A DNA stretch of 64,000 nucleotides from Mangifera indica (Eukaryota > Streptophyta > Magnoliopsida > Sapindales > Anacardiaceae): contig NC_058140.1 in NCBI RefSeq assembly GCF_011075055.1, positions 7,808,988-7,872,987 on the forward strand. The letters run 5' to 3'. Below the pieces are notes generated by a model that worked only from the letters and a program-made list of their open reading frames with translations, had not been told where the DNA came from and ran no database searches. The position numbers were made by a program, and so were the translations under genes. Shown one piece after another: positions 1 through 12,056 of this stretch (position 1 is the first letter of the stretch; each line of letters starts with the position of its first letter).

Positions 1-600
1 TAGCATGTTAAGAATGAATAGATGTATTTTGATAATAGAAAACATACGAGGGTATTAAATGAAATATTAGATAAGTATGAGAGGCTAAAAAAATGTTAAA
101 AAATATGGAGATATTTTGATTGTAAACATTGTAAAAACGTTTTAAATGGAATGTAAAAAATAAATAGATACATTTTGATACAAGGTAACATACAAGGTTA
201 TTAAATAAATTGTTAGATAATTATAGGGGATTAAATGAAATATTAGAAAAATATAGAAGGTATTTTGATATTAAACATTGTAAGAACGTTTTTAATGAAA
301 TATTAAGAATAGATAAGATACATTTTGATACAAGATATTATACAAGGGTGTTAAATAAAATATTAGATAATTATAGAGGTTAAATGAAATATTAAAAAAA
401 TATGGGGTATTTTGATATTAAACATTGTAAAGACGTTTTAAATGGAATATTAAGAATAGATAGATGCATTTTGATATAAGATAACATAGAAGGGTGTTAC
501 ATAAATTGTTAAATAATTATAAGGGGTTAAATAAAATATTAAAAAAATATGAGGGGTTTTTTAATATTAATAATTGTAAGACTATTTTAAATAATTATTA
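1..600. repeat. Tandem array, ~148-bp unit, about four copies
   Basis: Four diverged copies of one AT-rich unit follow each other from the left edge. The landmark AAACATTGTAA or its variant recurs near 123, 273, 420 and 569, giving spacings of about 150, 147 and 149 bp. Each unit also carries a variant of ATTTTGATAYAAGR followed by a GTTAAATRAA block. No coding potential is visible. The array runs off the window, so its total size is unknown; it may be satellite-like or part of an element to the left. Confidence 0.8.
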
Positions 601-660
601 CAGATTTTTTGTTATAAAAGATTAATTTTTTTCAAAAACTTGTCATTATATGATTGATAA

Positions 661-1665
661 TTAAAATGGATGGTTATGCATTGGTTCGTTACTAAGAAGA
701 ATGGATTCAAGGTGATGACAACACAATGAAATGTGTTGGAAGATCCAAACAATTGATTAAAATTCCTTATGGAACAACATTTGAGGGATTTATTCAGATT
801 GCGGATTGCTCCAATGAAAAACTATTTTCAACTATCAATGAAGCCAAGAAAAATTGAGCTCGACTGCTCCGTATAGATCCAAAATGATGAAGATGTCTAA
901 GGTCTTATTGATATGTCTCAGTACTTATAGGAATGTATTTCTGTTTTTGTTACATGTTCCCTAATTGAAGAACAAGAGGAAGAATATGAAGATAAAGAAG
1001 AAATTAGTAGGGTGAAAAAAAAATATGATTTGGAAAACTTGATTGATTTCAGTAATGACCCATTGTACATTGCAAACTCATAGACTCATGGAGAGAAAGA
1101 TAAGGTTCCTGATTGGGGTGACTTTGATGGAAATGATATGTTTGATATTCCTTCTGAAGAGATAGAGCCCGAGTATATACCACCTGTTATCGAGAGTATA
1201 GATAGTTTGCAGCTTAAAGATTTTATTTCAGGTGGAGAAATTATTCTGGGTCATTTTTTGACAATATCTCCACTGATCCGTTTAGGTAGCTTTTTAATTT
1301 TCCTCCACAACCATCAACATCATCAGGTGGTACAAGATCAATCTGAGAGGAGAACAGTGTAAAGCTTGGTGATATTTTCCATAATAAAGTACAATTGAAA
1401 GATGTTATGAAACAATTTGCCTTACTGAAAGGATTTCAATTAATGGTCAAGAAGTCTAATAGTAGGCGATGGGATATTAAGTGCAAGGCTGAAAATTGTG
1501 AGTGATATATACATGCAAGCAAGTCCAAAGTCGGTGAAGTGTTTCAAATAAACTAAATGAATCCAACCAACACATGTTCAGTTGATCAAATCATGCCACA
1601 TCACAGACAAGCTGGGGCCTGAGCTTTAGGTGAATTAATGAGGTCAAAGTTTGTATTGAAGCAAT
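661..1665 (+). pseudogene. Mutator-like (MULE) transposase relic, N-terminal part
   Basis: Conceptual translation with several frame changes gives fragments of a plant MuDR-type transposase N-terminus. The clearest part lies at about 1370-1640: a DIFHNKVQLKDVMKQFALL segment, then a WDIKCKAENCE/YIHASK segment, then NPTNTCSVDQ. This is the order of the plant MuDR DNA-binding domain (helix, cysteine pair, WxIxAS, hTC). Upstream, 961-1360 keeps an acidic linker readable as one 74-residue open stretch (1138-1362). In-frame stops occur, for example within CE*YIHA and QIN*MNP. The catalytic DDE region and terminal repeats are not seen; the sequence changes to Gypsy-like DNA after about 1665. It is a dead fragment. 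Confidence 0.65.
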
Positions 1666-2386
1666 TGTCGGAATATGAAAATTCTTAAGAGCCTTTTACA
1701 ACATTCAAACAAACCTTTCCCTATTTCCACCTTGAGGACAAGGTGCCTCTCAATGGGTGGGTAATTTTAGGTCCCAGATTTATGTTTCGATGAAGAAGAG
1801 AAGCAAACACAAAATGGAGGCTTACATGGTAGCATGAGAGACAAAACACTTAGCAACTTAAAATTAAAACATGTGGCTTATCTTCAATGGCTAGGGCAAC
1901 AGTAACAGAAATGAATCATGGCACCATTGGAGAGGAAGTGATGACATGAGACAACAAAAAGAAAGAAGAGTGCATGGGAGCAAAGGACAAGTTTTTAGAA
2001 AAGGAAAAAGGGGGAGCAGGGAGAGTCTAGGCCTCTCGAATAGCCTAGGAGCATTTGCTATCATTTCCATCTTTCAATTTGTATTGGGAGTTTTTATGTT
2101 TATGTCCAATTATAAAGAAAGTGAATGAAGCTGATTTTATATTCCATAACTTCATGTTAGTTGTTAATTTTCCAGAAGTGATGAATTTCTTTTCCAATTT
2201 GTGAGTTGCTTACTGTTTTATTGAACCTCTTGGTTTGCTTGATTATTGCATTGTTGATTGGAGTTTGGTTTTGAACAAAAAAACAATAGATAATGGTAGT
2301 ATAAACTTGAGCTTTTATTATTGTGGTTGGATTACAAGAGTTTGATACAGTAGATAGGCTTGCTGGAATTGAGTTTATAGGGGGAG
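1666..2386 (+). mobile_element. Gypsy retrotransposon 3' relic (end of pol plus probable LTR)
   Basis: At about 1690-1760 the translation TFPYFHLEDKVPLNG matches the FHLEDKV tail that closes the polyprotein of many plant Gypsy elements; the same CCTTGAGGACAAGG string marks the pol end of the second Gypsy at about 21437. What follows (about 1760-2386) reads like 3' non-coding and LTR sequence, but only one copy is present, so the LTR limits cannot be set. A 60-residue open stretch at 1946-2128 has no recognisable similarity and is not called as a gene. Confidence 0.45.
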
Positions 2387-2394
2387 GTGTCGTC

Positions 2395-2725
2395 TAGGGC
2401 TGGATTCGAGCCGAACCGAGCGCGGCTCGCAGCCAGCTCGGGCTCGGCTCGACTTTTTAATGGCCGGCTCGTTTTCAGCTCGGCTCGGTAACGGCTCAGC
2501 TTGGCTCATTTTTTATATCAAAACGACACCGTTTTGTATATATATATGGATCAAAACGACGCCGTTTTGTATAAAAAAATTTTTAAAAAAATATACCGAG
2601 CCAACCCGAGCCAGCTCGGGCTCGGCTCGAGCTCGATCAAGCCGAGCTGAGCCCGACTCGTTTCAAGCTCGAACCGAGCCGAGCCGAGCTCGAGCTCGAG
2701 CTGGCTCGGCTTGAATCCAACCCTA
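2395..2725. mobile_element. hAT-type MITE rich in GAGCTCG, with 8-bp target duplication
   Basis: A 331-bp element with inverted ends (TAGGGCTGGATTCGAGCCGA at the left; the complement of TAGGGTTGGATTCAAGCCGA at the right). It is flanked by GTGTCGTC (2387-2394) and GTGTCATC (2726-2733), an 8-bp target duplication differing by one C-to-T-type change. Eight-base duplications and ends starting TA are typical of hAT elements. Both arms are built from GAGCCGAGC/GCTCGGCTC words, and the centre holds two copies of an AAAACGACRCCGTTTT palindrome about 39 bp apart. It encodes nothing; the 84-residue open stretch across it is a by-product of the repeated codon-like words. Confidence 0.85.
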
Positions 2726-2910
2726 GTGTCATCGAATTTTCTTTAGGTATCTAACATTGACGAGTTCTAGGATTGCCAGAGAGGTTGCCAAAGAGATGTA
2801 AGGTCATTGGAGAAGTTTTTAGATAGATTTAAAGTTGTTGAATAGGTCATTAGTTATTGATCCCTTATATATGTCGTTATAGAGCATCTAGGAGTAGAAC
2901 AACTAAGATT

Positions 2911-4344
2911 GGATGCAAGTGGGATTTTAAAAGGAAGCCAGGTATTCCAGGAGTAGAATAACTAAGATTTAAAGCAAAGGTGGTGGCAAAAGGCTTCTCA
3001 CAAAAAGAAGGGATAGATTACCATGAAGTATTTTCCCCTGTTGTGAAGCATACCTCAATAAGACTCATATTATCAGCTGTTGTGTTATTTGATATGGAAC
3101 TGGAACAGATGGATGTCATAACAACATTCTTGCATGGAAATCTTGAAGAATAGATTCTGATGGAGCAACCTGAAGGCTTTGTAGAACCTGGAGCTGAAAA
3201 CAAAGTCTGCTTGCTTCACAAATCTCTATATGGGCTAAAGTAGTCTCCTAGACAATGGTACAAGAGGTTTGATGAGTTTGTTCTGTCTATTGGTTTCTTG
3301 AGATGCAATTATGATCATTGTGTGTATTATTTAAAATCTAATGTTGGATGCTATGTTTACTTGCTATTGTATGTTGATGATATGCTTCTAGCTTCCAAAG
3401 ATATGTCTGCTTTGATAAATTTGAAACAAATGTTGAAAACTGAATTTGTTATGAAAGATTTAAAGTCAGCAAAAAGAATATTAGGTATGGATATTGAAAG
3501 ACATAGAAGTAAGAGATCTTTATTTTTATCACAAGTAAGATACATTAAAAGGGTATTGAGCATATATAATATGTCTGAATCTAAATTTGTTAGTGTTCCT
3601 ATGGGTGCTCATTTTAGATTAAAATCTACTGTCAGTCTATCTACTATTGAATCTGAATTTATGAATAAAATACCCTATTCAAATGCAGTAGGTAGTTTGA
3701 TGTATGCAATGATTGGTTCAAGACCTAATATTGCTTATGCTATTAGCTTAGTAAGTAGATTTATGAGCAATCCTTGCAAAGATCACTAGTATGCTGTAAA
3801 ATGGTTAATGAGATATCTCAAAGGTACTGCAGACCTTGGGTTATTGTTCACATCTGATCCTACTAACAGTTTACTTGTAAAAGGATTTTGTGATTCAGAT
3901 TTTGTAGTTGATCTGGATAAAAGAAGATCTTTAACTGGTTATATTTTTACCTATGGTAGAAATATTGTGAGCTGGAAATGCAACTTGCAGTCTATTGTGG
4001 CATTATCCACCACTGAAGCAGAATATATTGCCTTGACAGAAGCTGTGAAAGAGGCTATGTGGCTGAAGGGAATTACATCTGAACTAGGTCTGAGTTCAGA
4101 TATTCCTGTGATTTATAGTGATTCACAGAATGTCATTCACCTTTCTAAAAACAGTGCATATCATGAGAGAACTAAGCATATTGATGTGAGGTTTCACTTC
4201 ATCAGAGATGTGTTGTCCAGCAAGCAAGTATTGATTGAGAAAATTATGACTAGTGTGAATCCAGCTGATATACTAACTAAAGTTGTTCCTATGAGCAAGT
4301 TCAAGGAAGCCTTAAACTTCTTGAAAATCTGTCAAAAACTATGA
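2911..4344 (+). pseudogene. Copia pol fragment: reverse transcriptase and RNase H
   Basis: One reading frame without any indel covers the Ty1/Copia reverse transcriptase and RNase H: CKWDFKRK at the start, then VVAKGFSQKEGIDYHEVFSP, the catalytic YVDDM (about 3370-3385), then the RNase H region with CDSDF, STTEAEYIAL and the closing HIDVRFHFIRD. It is interrupted only by four stop codons, at 2959 (TAA), 3151, 3241 and 3788 (all TAG). Gag, protease and integrase are absent: the sequence before about 2905 is not recognisable. The natural stop at 4342-4344 is followed by a purine-rich tract and a 3' LTR. A 22-bp local duplication (GGAGTAGAAYAACTAAGATT) sits at about 2890 and 2950. Confidence 0.9.
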
Positions 4345-4415
4345 CAGAAATAAACTGCAGAGAAGGTCTTCTAGTGGAATGCACTTCATCTCCAATTTAA
4401 GCCAAGGTGGAGCTA

Positions 4416-4986
4416 TGTAGAATATGGCTTAAAGGTGCTAAGGAGATTTTGGTCATTATAGAACTTATTAGGGTCTGTAATGTCATTTTGTACATGGAGG
4501 GCAGTTTGGTCCTTTCGCTGAAATGTAACCCTAAGTATATTAAGGTTGAGCGCTCATTTTTAATATAATGAGTCGGCTCCCTGGTTTGCTTTGCTCTGCT
4601 CCATTTTTGCGATTAGGGTTTCTTTTCTTGTTCTTTGATTTTAGTTGAGCCAAGGAGAAATCTCTTGGTTTTCTCCGATTGTGCGTGTCTTGAGTCTTGT
4701 AGAAGGCTTGTTAGGAGGCATTGTTTCACGGTGGATTATAATCGTGTGAGGTGTAAATCGGAGGGTATTCTGTAAGCTGTAATCGCTTGTGTTCTATAGT
4801 GGATTCGACTAAGAGACTTGTCTCTGCCTTGAATGTAGGGTTTCAAATCGAAACCCGAACCAAGTATTTCTTGTGTTCTTTGTTTCTGCTCTTGTTGATT
4901 TCGTATACTGTATTATTCTATTTGATTGCTTGCTAATCTTGATAATCTTGTATGAATATTCTTAACAAACCTAATTAGATCTAACA
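4416..4986 (+). repeat. 3' LTR of the Copia fragment
   Basis: It begins TGTAGAATATGG directly after the purine-rich AGCCAAGGTGGAGCTA and ends ...AGATCTAACA, so it has the TG...CA ends expected of an LTR (571 bp). A TATA-like TAATATAATG lies near 4560. No matching 5' LTR lies in the window, so the right limit rests on the CA end and is less certain than the left. Confidence 0.6.
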
Positions 4987-5253
4987 CTTTCAAAATATAA
5001 TAAATGTTCAAAGGTAAGGTTCTATATAAAGTACTAGAAACGAAAGGTTAAGTTGTGACATTATCAAAAATAAACTGGTATTTGCTTAATTCTACAACCA
5101 ATATCACTTTGTTGACTCAAGCATACGAGAGGTCATGCCAATGACCCCGCTAGAATATTTTTAAGTAATTATTTATAAATGATTCAAGGAAACTCCACTA
5201 GTTTGACAAGATTCCTTACTAGGTAATTCTCAAAGTTCATCATTCTTATAAAA

Positions 5254-5404
5254 TTATATGTATATATTTTTTATATACAATTTAGGTATACAGATGAGAT
5301 ATCACTATATGATTTGATAAATTTGAATTAAAATAATAATATCTAATAACATAATAACACATCATCGTGTATCCAAATTGTGTATCAAAACTATGTACAC
5401 ATAA
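5254..5404. mobile_element. Short AT-rich palindromic MITE, copy 1
   Basis: The left half (TATATGTATATAT...ATACAATTTAGGTATACAGATGA) is mirrored by the right half (ATCATCGTGTATCC...GTACACATAA). The central words GATTTGATAAATTTGAATTA correspond to GATTGGATGATTTTGAATTA in the copies at 15761 and 61598, which defines one family. No target duplication could be fixed. Confidence 0.65.
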
Positions 5405-7104
5405 CACTACTCATGGATAAATATAAAAGAGTATATTTATAGTTTATGTGATATGGATGACATCCCTATGATAATGTATCTTTCATAATTTGTTTTTTTT
5501 TTTATCTCTAATTTGAAACCCAAAGCACGAGTATGCACTTGGCCACACATAGCCATGCATCCTATCAAAAATTCATACATAACATGCTATCCACTTATCC
5601 TAAGAGGCTTTTTATGAATGGGCATACACCCTTTATGCATAATTGTTCATTAGCTTAAAATTTTACCTTTAACACTTAACCATATACTTAAGTTATGTCA
5701 CATTAAATATTAACTTGAACAAATATAAAAAATCAAATTACTCTTGAAGTATACTTATAGGCGTTATACATATATTGTTTTGTTACTCGTGACATAATTG
5801 AGAGGTGACTTGTTATTCAAAGGGTTCAAATTTCAACTCGTGACATACTTAAGTTATGTCACATTTGTGATAAGTGATGAGGTTTTGATAGAGGAAGTGG
5901 TAATTATGAAAGGCAAATGGCTAATGGTTATTTGATTATATTTAATATGTCTGATTTTAACATTATCTTAATTTTTCAAAATTTATGTCTACGAAGTTGA
6001 ATGGTGATGTAAAAAGAAAATAAGAAGCTAATTTATGATGGATGATGTGAGTTGTTAGAATTTTTCACACTTATATAAAAGTTTTGAAATTGGGTTGAGA
6101 GTATGAAATGAGTTGTTAAAGTGACTATTTCCAATATTAGATTTTTGCAATTTATCAGAAAAAAAAAAAGATTTTTGTAAAAATATAAAGAAGTTTTCGA
6201 CCCAATTCCAAAACTCCAACAAAAGTTAAAGAAACTATAAAACTCACTATCACCTATTATAAATAAACATACTGTTTTCTTTTCTTATTATAATTCAGAT
6301 CCCTTCCCTTTTTTTTTTTTAATTAAAAGGCCTAAATTTAAAAAATATTAATAAGTTTAAAAATCATGATTTAAACTTAAAAAATACTATAGTTACAAGT
6401 CGAGCTCAAGTTTAAGTTTAGCTCTATCAAAACTCATCAAACACAAACCTAAACTCCAGCTTGACTCTGTTGAATCACATTTAAGTAAATCGGCACAATC
6501 CACCCTTAAAACAAACCAATAATAATAATACTACTTAGTATGTATATTGTAACTAATTCAATTATTATTTCCTTTTATTTAGTTATTTGCATACATTGCA
6601 TTTGTTTACTCTAAATCAAATGTATTCAATTAAAACTAGCATTAAATTTTTATTTATACTATTACATAGATATAAATAAAATTATTTTTAAACAAGTACT
6701 TAATGTTAACATTTTTTACAAATTACAATCATAAAATATTTCAATTTTAGTCTAAAATATAAAATAATACATAATAATATACAAACCTGAAGGCTCGGCT
6801 CCGGGCCAACCTACCAAGGGCCTGTACTGGGCCCAAACCAAGGACCAATCCATCTATCCAAGGGTCGAGCCCTCCTTGCCCACCTCTACTTGATTGGATG
6901 ACACTTGCATGAATACATGAATTCAAATTTGTTTTAAATTTAATCATGGAGATTTAATTAGATGACAAAAATTCCCCTATGATTCACGAAATGGAAAAAC
7001 TCTCTTATCGGTAATTTTGTGTGAAAATCGGGACCAACTCAAAAAATACTAATTAATTCATAATAGTGCACGCCATATTTGTTATTTCAAAAACCTCAGA
7101 AGGA
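5405..7104. other. Intergenic DNA without a recognisable gene
   Basis: AT-rich sequence. A CCGAGC/GGGCC-rich patch at about 6785-6893 ends in GCCCACCTCTA, which resembles the right end of the hAT-type MITEs of this window (compare GAACACCTCTA at 29063-29073), but the matching left end is not clear. The open stretch at 6747-6947 (minus) crosses this patch and is not convincing. Confidence 0.4.
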
Positions 7105-7113
7105 TTTTTATTG

Positions 7114-7924
7114 AGCCAAATAACTATTTTTCACTGTTTTAACCTAATTTTAAAAACATATTTGTGATAATTAAAAAATCTAAATATTTACTTAACTAAC
7201 TTTTGTTAGAGAGAGATAAAATTGTTATTTTATTTTTAAACTATAAAAATTTATATCATTTTTTCCTTTTGATTTGAAAAACTAATAAATTCATCTAAGA
7301 TTAAATTTTGAAAAGTAATATTTGCCCCTCTTTCAAATTTCTTGATGATTTTTTGACAAATGACAACCATTCTTTCTCTCCTCGTGATGGCTTTCACTTC
7401 AATGTCTTCTCTTCGCCCAAAGCTCTCTCCCAATCTATATAAAACCCTTCGTCTGGACAACAAAGACATTATCCAAACGACGACAACACGTTCAAACCAA
7501 GGGTTTATTGTCTCCAATGTATACCCTTGATTTGGACATGTCCTCATTGTCCAAACAACGACGATTTATCTGGTGGATGTCTTCGTTGTCCGAACAGAGA
7601 GTTTCGTCTGAATTCAAAAAATCCAGACAATGTCAGCTAAAGAAAAAGGGCTTCGAATGAAAAGAGTGACTATCATTCATCAAAAAATGAGAAAAAATCA
7701 CTTGTCAAAACTTCTAAGGAAAAATTATTAATTTTTTAAACCAAATAGAAAAAATGATATAAATTTTTAAAGTTTCAAAATTTATAGGTAAAATAACAAT
7801 TTACTCTTGCTACTAACAAAAATTTTTAACAAAAATTAACTTATAAATAGGTGTTTAGATTTTTTAACTACCGCGCGTGTGTTTTTGAGACTGCACTAAA
7901 ACTTGGGAAAGTAGTCCTTTGGCC
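7114..7924. mobile_element. Fold-back element, copy a, with 9-bp target duplication
   Basis: The left end AGCCAAATAACTATTTTTCAC and the right end (complement: GGCCAAAGGACTACTTTCCC) are the diverged termini of a family seen six times here. The flanks TTTTTATTG (7105-7113) and TTTTTATTA (7925-7933) match at 8 of 9 bases. The two arms pair over most of their length (AAAAATTTATATCATTTTTTCC near the left against its complement near 7760). The middle holds the GTCTTC/GAAGAC-type words typical of the family (7390-7640). No protein is encoded. Confidence 0.8.
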
Positions 7925-7933
7925 TTTTTATTA

Positions 7934-8348
7934 TTACATGAACCAATATGGGTCAATGTCTTTTTATCTTTTGTATTTCAAAAAACTCAACAAAATTTCT
8001 TTAATTAATTCTAGAAAACAAACAAGACATAAAATTCATAATCAAAGAATGCACTGCTCTATTATTTATAGAAATCTCTGACATTTCAAAAAAAGAAAAA
8101 ACTCAAGAAATTATACAACATTAAATAAGGACTAGTGATAACTTCACAATCCTATCTATTACTTCCTACAAAATTGTAACGTACAGAACATCAAATTTGC
8201 CAAATCTATCGCAAATTATAAATAGCTAATCCCAGTCATAAATAATTAGAGTCTAAAAGTTCATTTAACTTTGGAAGATCAAGTGCTGAACAGGCATCCA
8301 ATACTACTTTCCACAAGAAACCAAAGTAGTACCTCCAAAGTATAGCAT
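7934..8348 (-). other. Probable 3' UTR and downstream flank of the ALBA gene
   Basis: The stretch lies just after the ALBA stop codon, on the downstream side of a minus-strand gene. The polyadenylation point cannot be fixed by eye. Nothing else is recognisable; an open stretch at 7851-8081 crosses the fold-back end and is spurious. Confidence 0.4.
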
Positions 8349-11300
8349 TCAAGCAGTTGTTTGGACTTCGACTGGCCCATTAGATTTAAAACCTTGCCTA
8401 CGACCACGGCCCCTTCCTCTACCATGACTGCGCCCTGCAACATTACATGGAGAAATATTTGAAGTGCTAAATTTGTGAATGACATTAAATTTCCAGGAAA
8501 ATTCATCAAACCAACGAAAACAATTGAAAAAAGGAAGGCAGTATAACATATATATTGTATAAATAATATTACAGTGCATGAACAAACCCACAGAATCTTT
8601 GTTATTGAAAACAGATCATGGCAGGAAACAGTTTGCCAACATGGTTATGATTTATTGATACCTGATGAAATAGGTAATCACTGCTTAACATAGTTACTCA
8701 TTTGATATAAAAACTTTTAGCAGTGTCTGAAGCATTAAGGTAAAGGCTCACTTAAATTAAGCATTGTTTCATAGAACTATTTTCACTATTATAAATTCTT
8801 TGCAAAACTTAAAATGAGAGGAAAGAATATATTTATTAAACAGATTAGCACAATCCCTGTCAGAGATTAAAGCAGGAGTCATTTTTAATATAATTTTATA
8901 CATAGGGCATTTGTAAAAGTTGATTCAGTTACTTCTTTAACAGGGCATTTCATATGCAGGCAAACCATAAGATAATTAACATTTTGAATTGGGAACCCAA
9001 AAGAGTCAGTAATTATGAGTCAACTATATGCTTGTAGGTAGGTAAGGATACACATATTTATGAATGCACGAGGGAAAAACTTTTCCTATATATACACTTA
9101 ACTATAAAGAGTGAAAATTTTAACAATGGTAACATTAAAATTACAAACCAATGACCACCTAAAATCATTAAGAAAAGCTTAAAACATAAAATTTGGATTG
9201 CATCAGCAAAATAGAGAGAATGAACCACACAGAAAATTAAAAAAAAAAATGAATTCATGTTGGCAATCACCATGTCACAGTTCTTTTAAAGATGTACAGT
9301 ATGCTAAAAAGAGAAGAGAAAGTTTTGTAAATAAAGATAGAAATTACCACGCCCTTGAGCAGGGAAGAATCCTGATCCACTATAACCATTATTATATCCT
9401 GAATCAAGCTGCATGTTTCCACCACCACGCCACCTTCCACGTCCATGGGAACTGCGTCCTCTTGCATAACCTCGACCTTGGCCTCCATATTCATGTCCAC
9501 TATCCCAATGTCCATTACCATATTCAGCTACACCACTGCCAGTACCTGCATAAACAAAAAAACACCACAATTTTTTTTTGCAGTTTCACAATATGCTCAC
9601 ATGAATTCAGTTGAGAATATAATATGAAACGGTCAAATCCAACCAACATAGTAAAAGTAATAAAAGAATATGAGACATATGAGACCAATCCTAACATCAG
9701 CAATATCTAAAAAACAAATCCAATAATTCCAACATTTTGACACCAAGAACCACTTAACAATGTTTCCCAAGGCAAACCTAGTAAGCTAACAACAAGACAT
9801 AAGCAGAATGTAATATCTTTCTCTCTGTCATTGCTGAGAAGGACCAACATTGTCATATTGATGACAACTCAAAACTGATGTATTTCATATTGCTCCTGTG
9901 AATAAGCTGTTGTTGATCACAATAATATTGCAGCATTGAAAAGGACTATGCGCTTAAACCGGGTTAATAGAAATAGTTAAAGAGTTTTTCTCTACTCATG
10001 GAATTGCTCTTACCTCCATTCTTTCCTTGAACTTGATCACGACGTACCCTGGCTTGCATGCCAGGTACAGCATCTAAACCACATGACATAGAAGTATATA
10101 TATTAACTTATGCCAAAACATTAGATAGAATAGATTGCCCAATTGGAACAAAAAAAAAAAAAAAATGGCTCACCTCCATCTTCATATTCAGTTAATGGCT
10201 TCAGTTGATCAGCTGCGATTGGTGGTTGGTATCTGTCATTATGCAAACAAAAGTCCAATAAATTAACATAAGGCAAAGTTGTCAACAGAATACCTGCATA
10301 ACTAATCAGACAATGAACAGCTTTTTAAGTACATTATGCTTGTATGAATCAAAGAAACCAAGGGTCATTTCCATAAAGCACATCATAATGGGAAAGAAGT
10401 ACCATCATATGTGATGATATGACGATGAGAAGCAAAAGACAAATTAAGGATGGCAAGAAAATTATTTCAATTCTATCACAATGCACAAAACCTAGTATAT
10501 AAAGAGTTACTCGACATCTTTTTCAAACATGGCATACAACGCAAATTACAAAATGAGTGGGATTAGAAAAATTAATTGTGAATGGGCATTGCCAATTCTC
10601 CAAAGTTTGCATTACACCAAAGTTGTCAATGTCATCACATTACCTTATGCATCGTAAAAGGTGTTTTTATACAATCCTCAATGGTCATAACAGGAAAAAC
10701 ACTAATCCCACACTATCCTCCATTTCCCTTTCCATTTATATCAACATTGTTAGCTAATCAGCAACTAGAAGTAACTAAACCTCACAAGAATGCACCAGAT
10801 AGCTAGTTAAGGATCTCTCTACAGCATCCTTGATTTAAAAGTTTACATATAAATATCAACACATCCACCTGACTTATCATGACACATGTAATTAAAGCAT
10901 CTTTCACAACCAAAGTTTCGACCACAAACTTCTATAAAATTCTACCATGATTGCTAAAAAATCACTTGGTTCTCCTAGAACAAGCTTCATTAAAATAATC
11001 ACACAAATATCTAAATTATTGATGACATCAATTGGAACTCTGACAACTCTAGTACATCCAATTATCTAATAATTACTTCTCATAAATCATTTCCATTGAA
11101 TAAACCACTACAAAGCAACTACAATGGCTTCAATAAGAAGCATGCATGACAACTTAAAAGTAAGTCAAGCATCTCATAAGCACCAAAAACTCAAAATATC
11201 TAATTTCAGTGCTCATTACCCTAGGGAAGATGAATCCAGCTCCTTCTTAGACAAAATAATTGTGATAACCGAAATTTGACGGGTAGTCTCTAATCTGCAT

Positions 11301-11861
11301 AAACAAATCAGATATCAGCCAAATAATAACAACACATTAACTAACACCAAGGAATTTGTTCTTACGGAAGAAGCCCTTCTTCTAGAGGCTCCCATGTGTC
11401 GGTTATGTCAATAGACCCGGTTGAAGTATTTTGGTGGAGACCAACAATCCTTCTCTGAAGTAGGCAAAACGCATTAGTACACATTGAAACCCTAGGCCGC
11501 AAACTTATATCATTAATTATTCAACATTATAAATATGTACTGATTTTTGGGAAACGACACAAATAAGGTTGAGAACATAGGCACCTTAAGCAACTCAGCA
11601 ATCATCACAGTCTTGTTAATTGCTCTGCCGGTGGCCGTGAGAATAATCTCATTGGCACCTTTGTCCTGATAAGGAACATCTCACAGATTTAATTGTTCAA
11701 TAAATTAAAATAAAGAACTAATATTTAAACAAAAATACCTGAAGAAGAGAAATAGCATAAGAAATGTAATTCCTGACTCTTCCTTGAGCAGTTATTCTGA
11801 GCTCATTCTCACTTATAGCTGTCTCCGTCCTCGGCTTCTCCACTTTCTGGTAACGATCCAT
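8349..11861 (-). CDS. ALBA-domain RNA/DNA-binding protein with RGG-rich tail
   Basis: Coding exons (minus): 11861-11739, 11665-11585, 11454-11366, 11294-11220, 10232-10174, 10073-10014, 9545-9348, 8434-8349. All introns are GT-AG and the joined frame is 771 bp, 256 aa. Start: MDRYQKVEKP. The Alba domain covers about residues 18-110, with ENELRITAQGRVRNYISYA, the GANEIILTATGRAINKTV core and DTWEPLEEGLLPLETTRQIS. After a short linker the C-terminal ~90 residues are glycine/arginine rich (GRGYARGRSSHGRGRWRGGG and RSHGRGRGRGRRQGF), a typical RNA-binding tail. This is the layout of the long plant ALBA proteins (Arabidopsis ALBA4-ALBA6 type); members bind RNA in the cytoplasm and RNA:DNA hybrids in the nucleus. 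The gene looks intact. The last intron (8435-9347) and the fourth (10233-11219) are the longest. Subfamily assignment is by recognition, not alignment. Confidence 0.93.
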
Positions 11862-11871
11862 TTTCCGCCCT

Positions 11872-12056
11872 CTAATCAAACACATGTCAGTTAAATCTTC
11901 TTCTTTCTCGGTAAACAAACAGAAAAAAAAAATCTTTTTTTTTTAATTCAAGAATTAATTAATCAATCAACGAAAAATAGGTTATATCCAGAATTACCAA
12001 TAAGAAAATTTCGAAAATAAGCTAAATGGAAGAGAATGTGTAGTTGTGAAGGTTAC
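11872..12056 (-). other. 5' UTR intron of the ALBA gene
   Basis: A non-coding first exon ends ...GATTCAAG at 12057, followed by GTAACC. The acceptor ...TTGATTAG lies at 11872, ten bases before the start codon. Introns in the 5' leader often raise expression of plant housekeeping genes; here that is inference. Confidence 0.65.

Noticed and set aside
1..600. CRISPR array
   Set aside because: The repeat unit is ~148 bp and contiguous without unique spacers, and the genome is eukaryotic.
2460..2714. 84-codon open frame rich in Arg/Ala/Ser
   Set aside because: Driven by repeated GAGCCGAGC words of the hAT-type MITE.
9198..9627. Plus-strand open frames of 138 and 60 codons
   Set aside because: Antisense shadow of the glycine/arginine-rich exon 7 of the ALBA gene.
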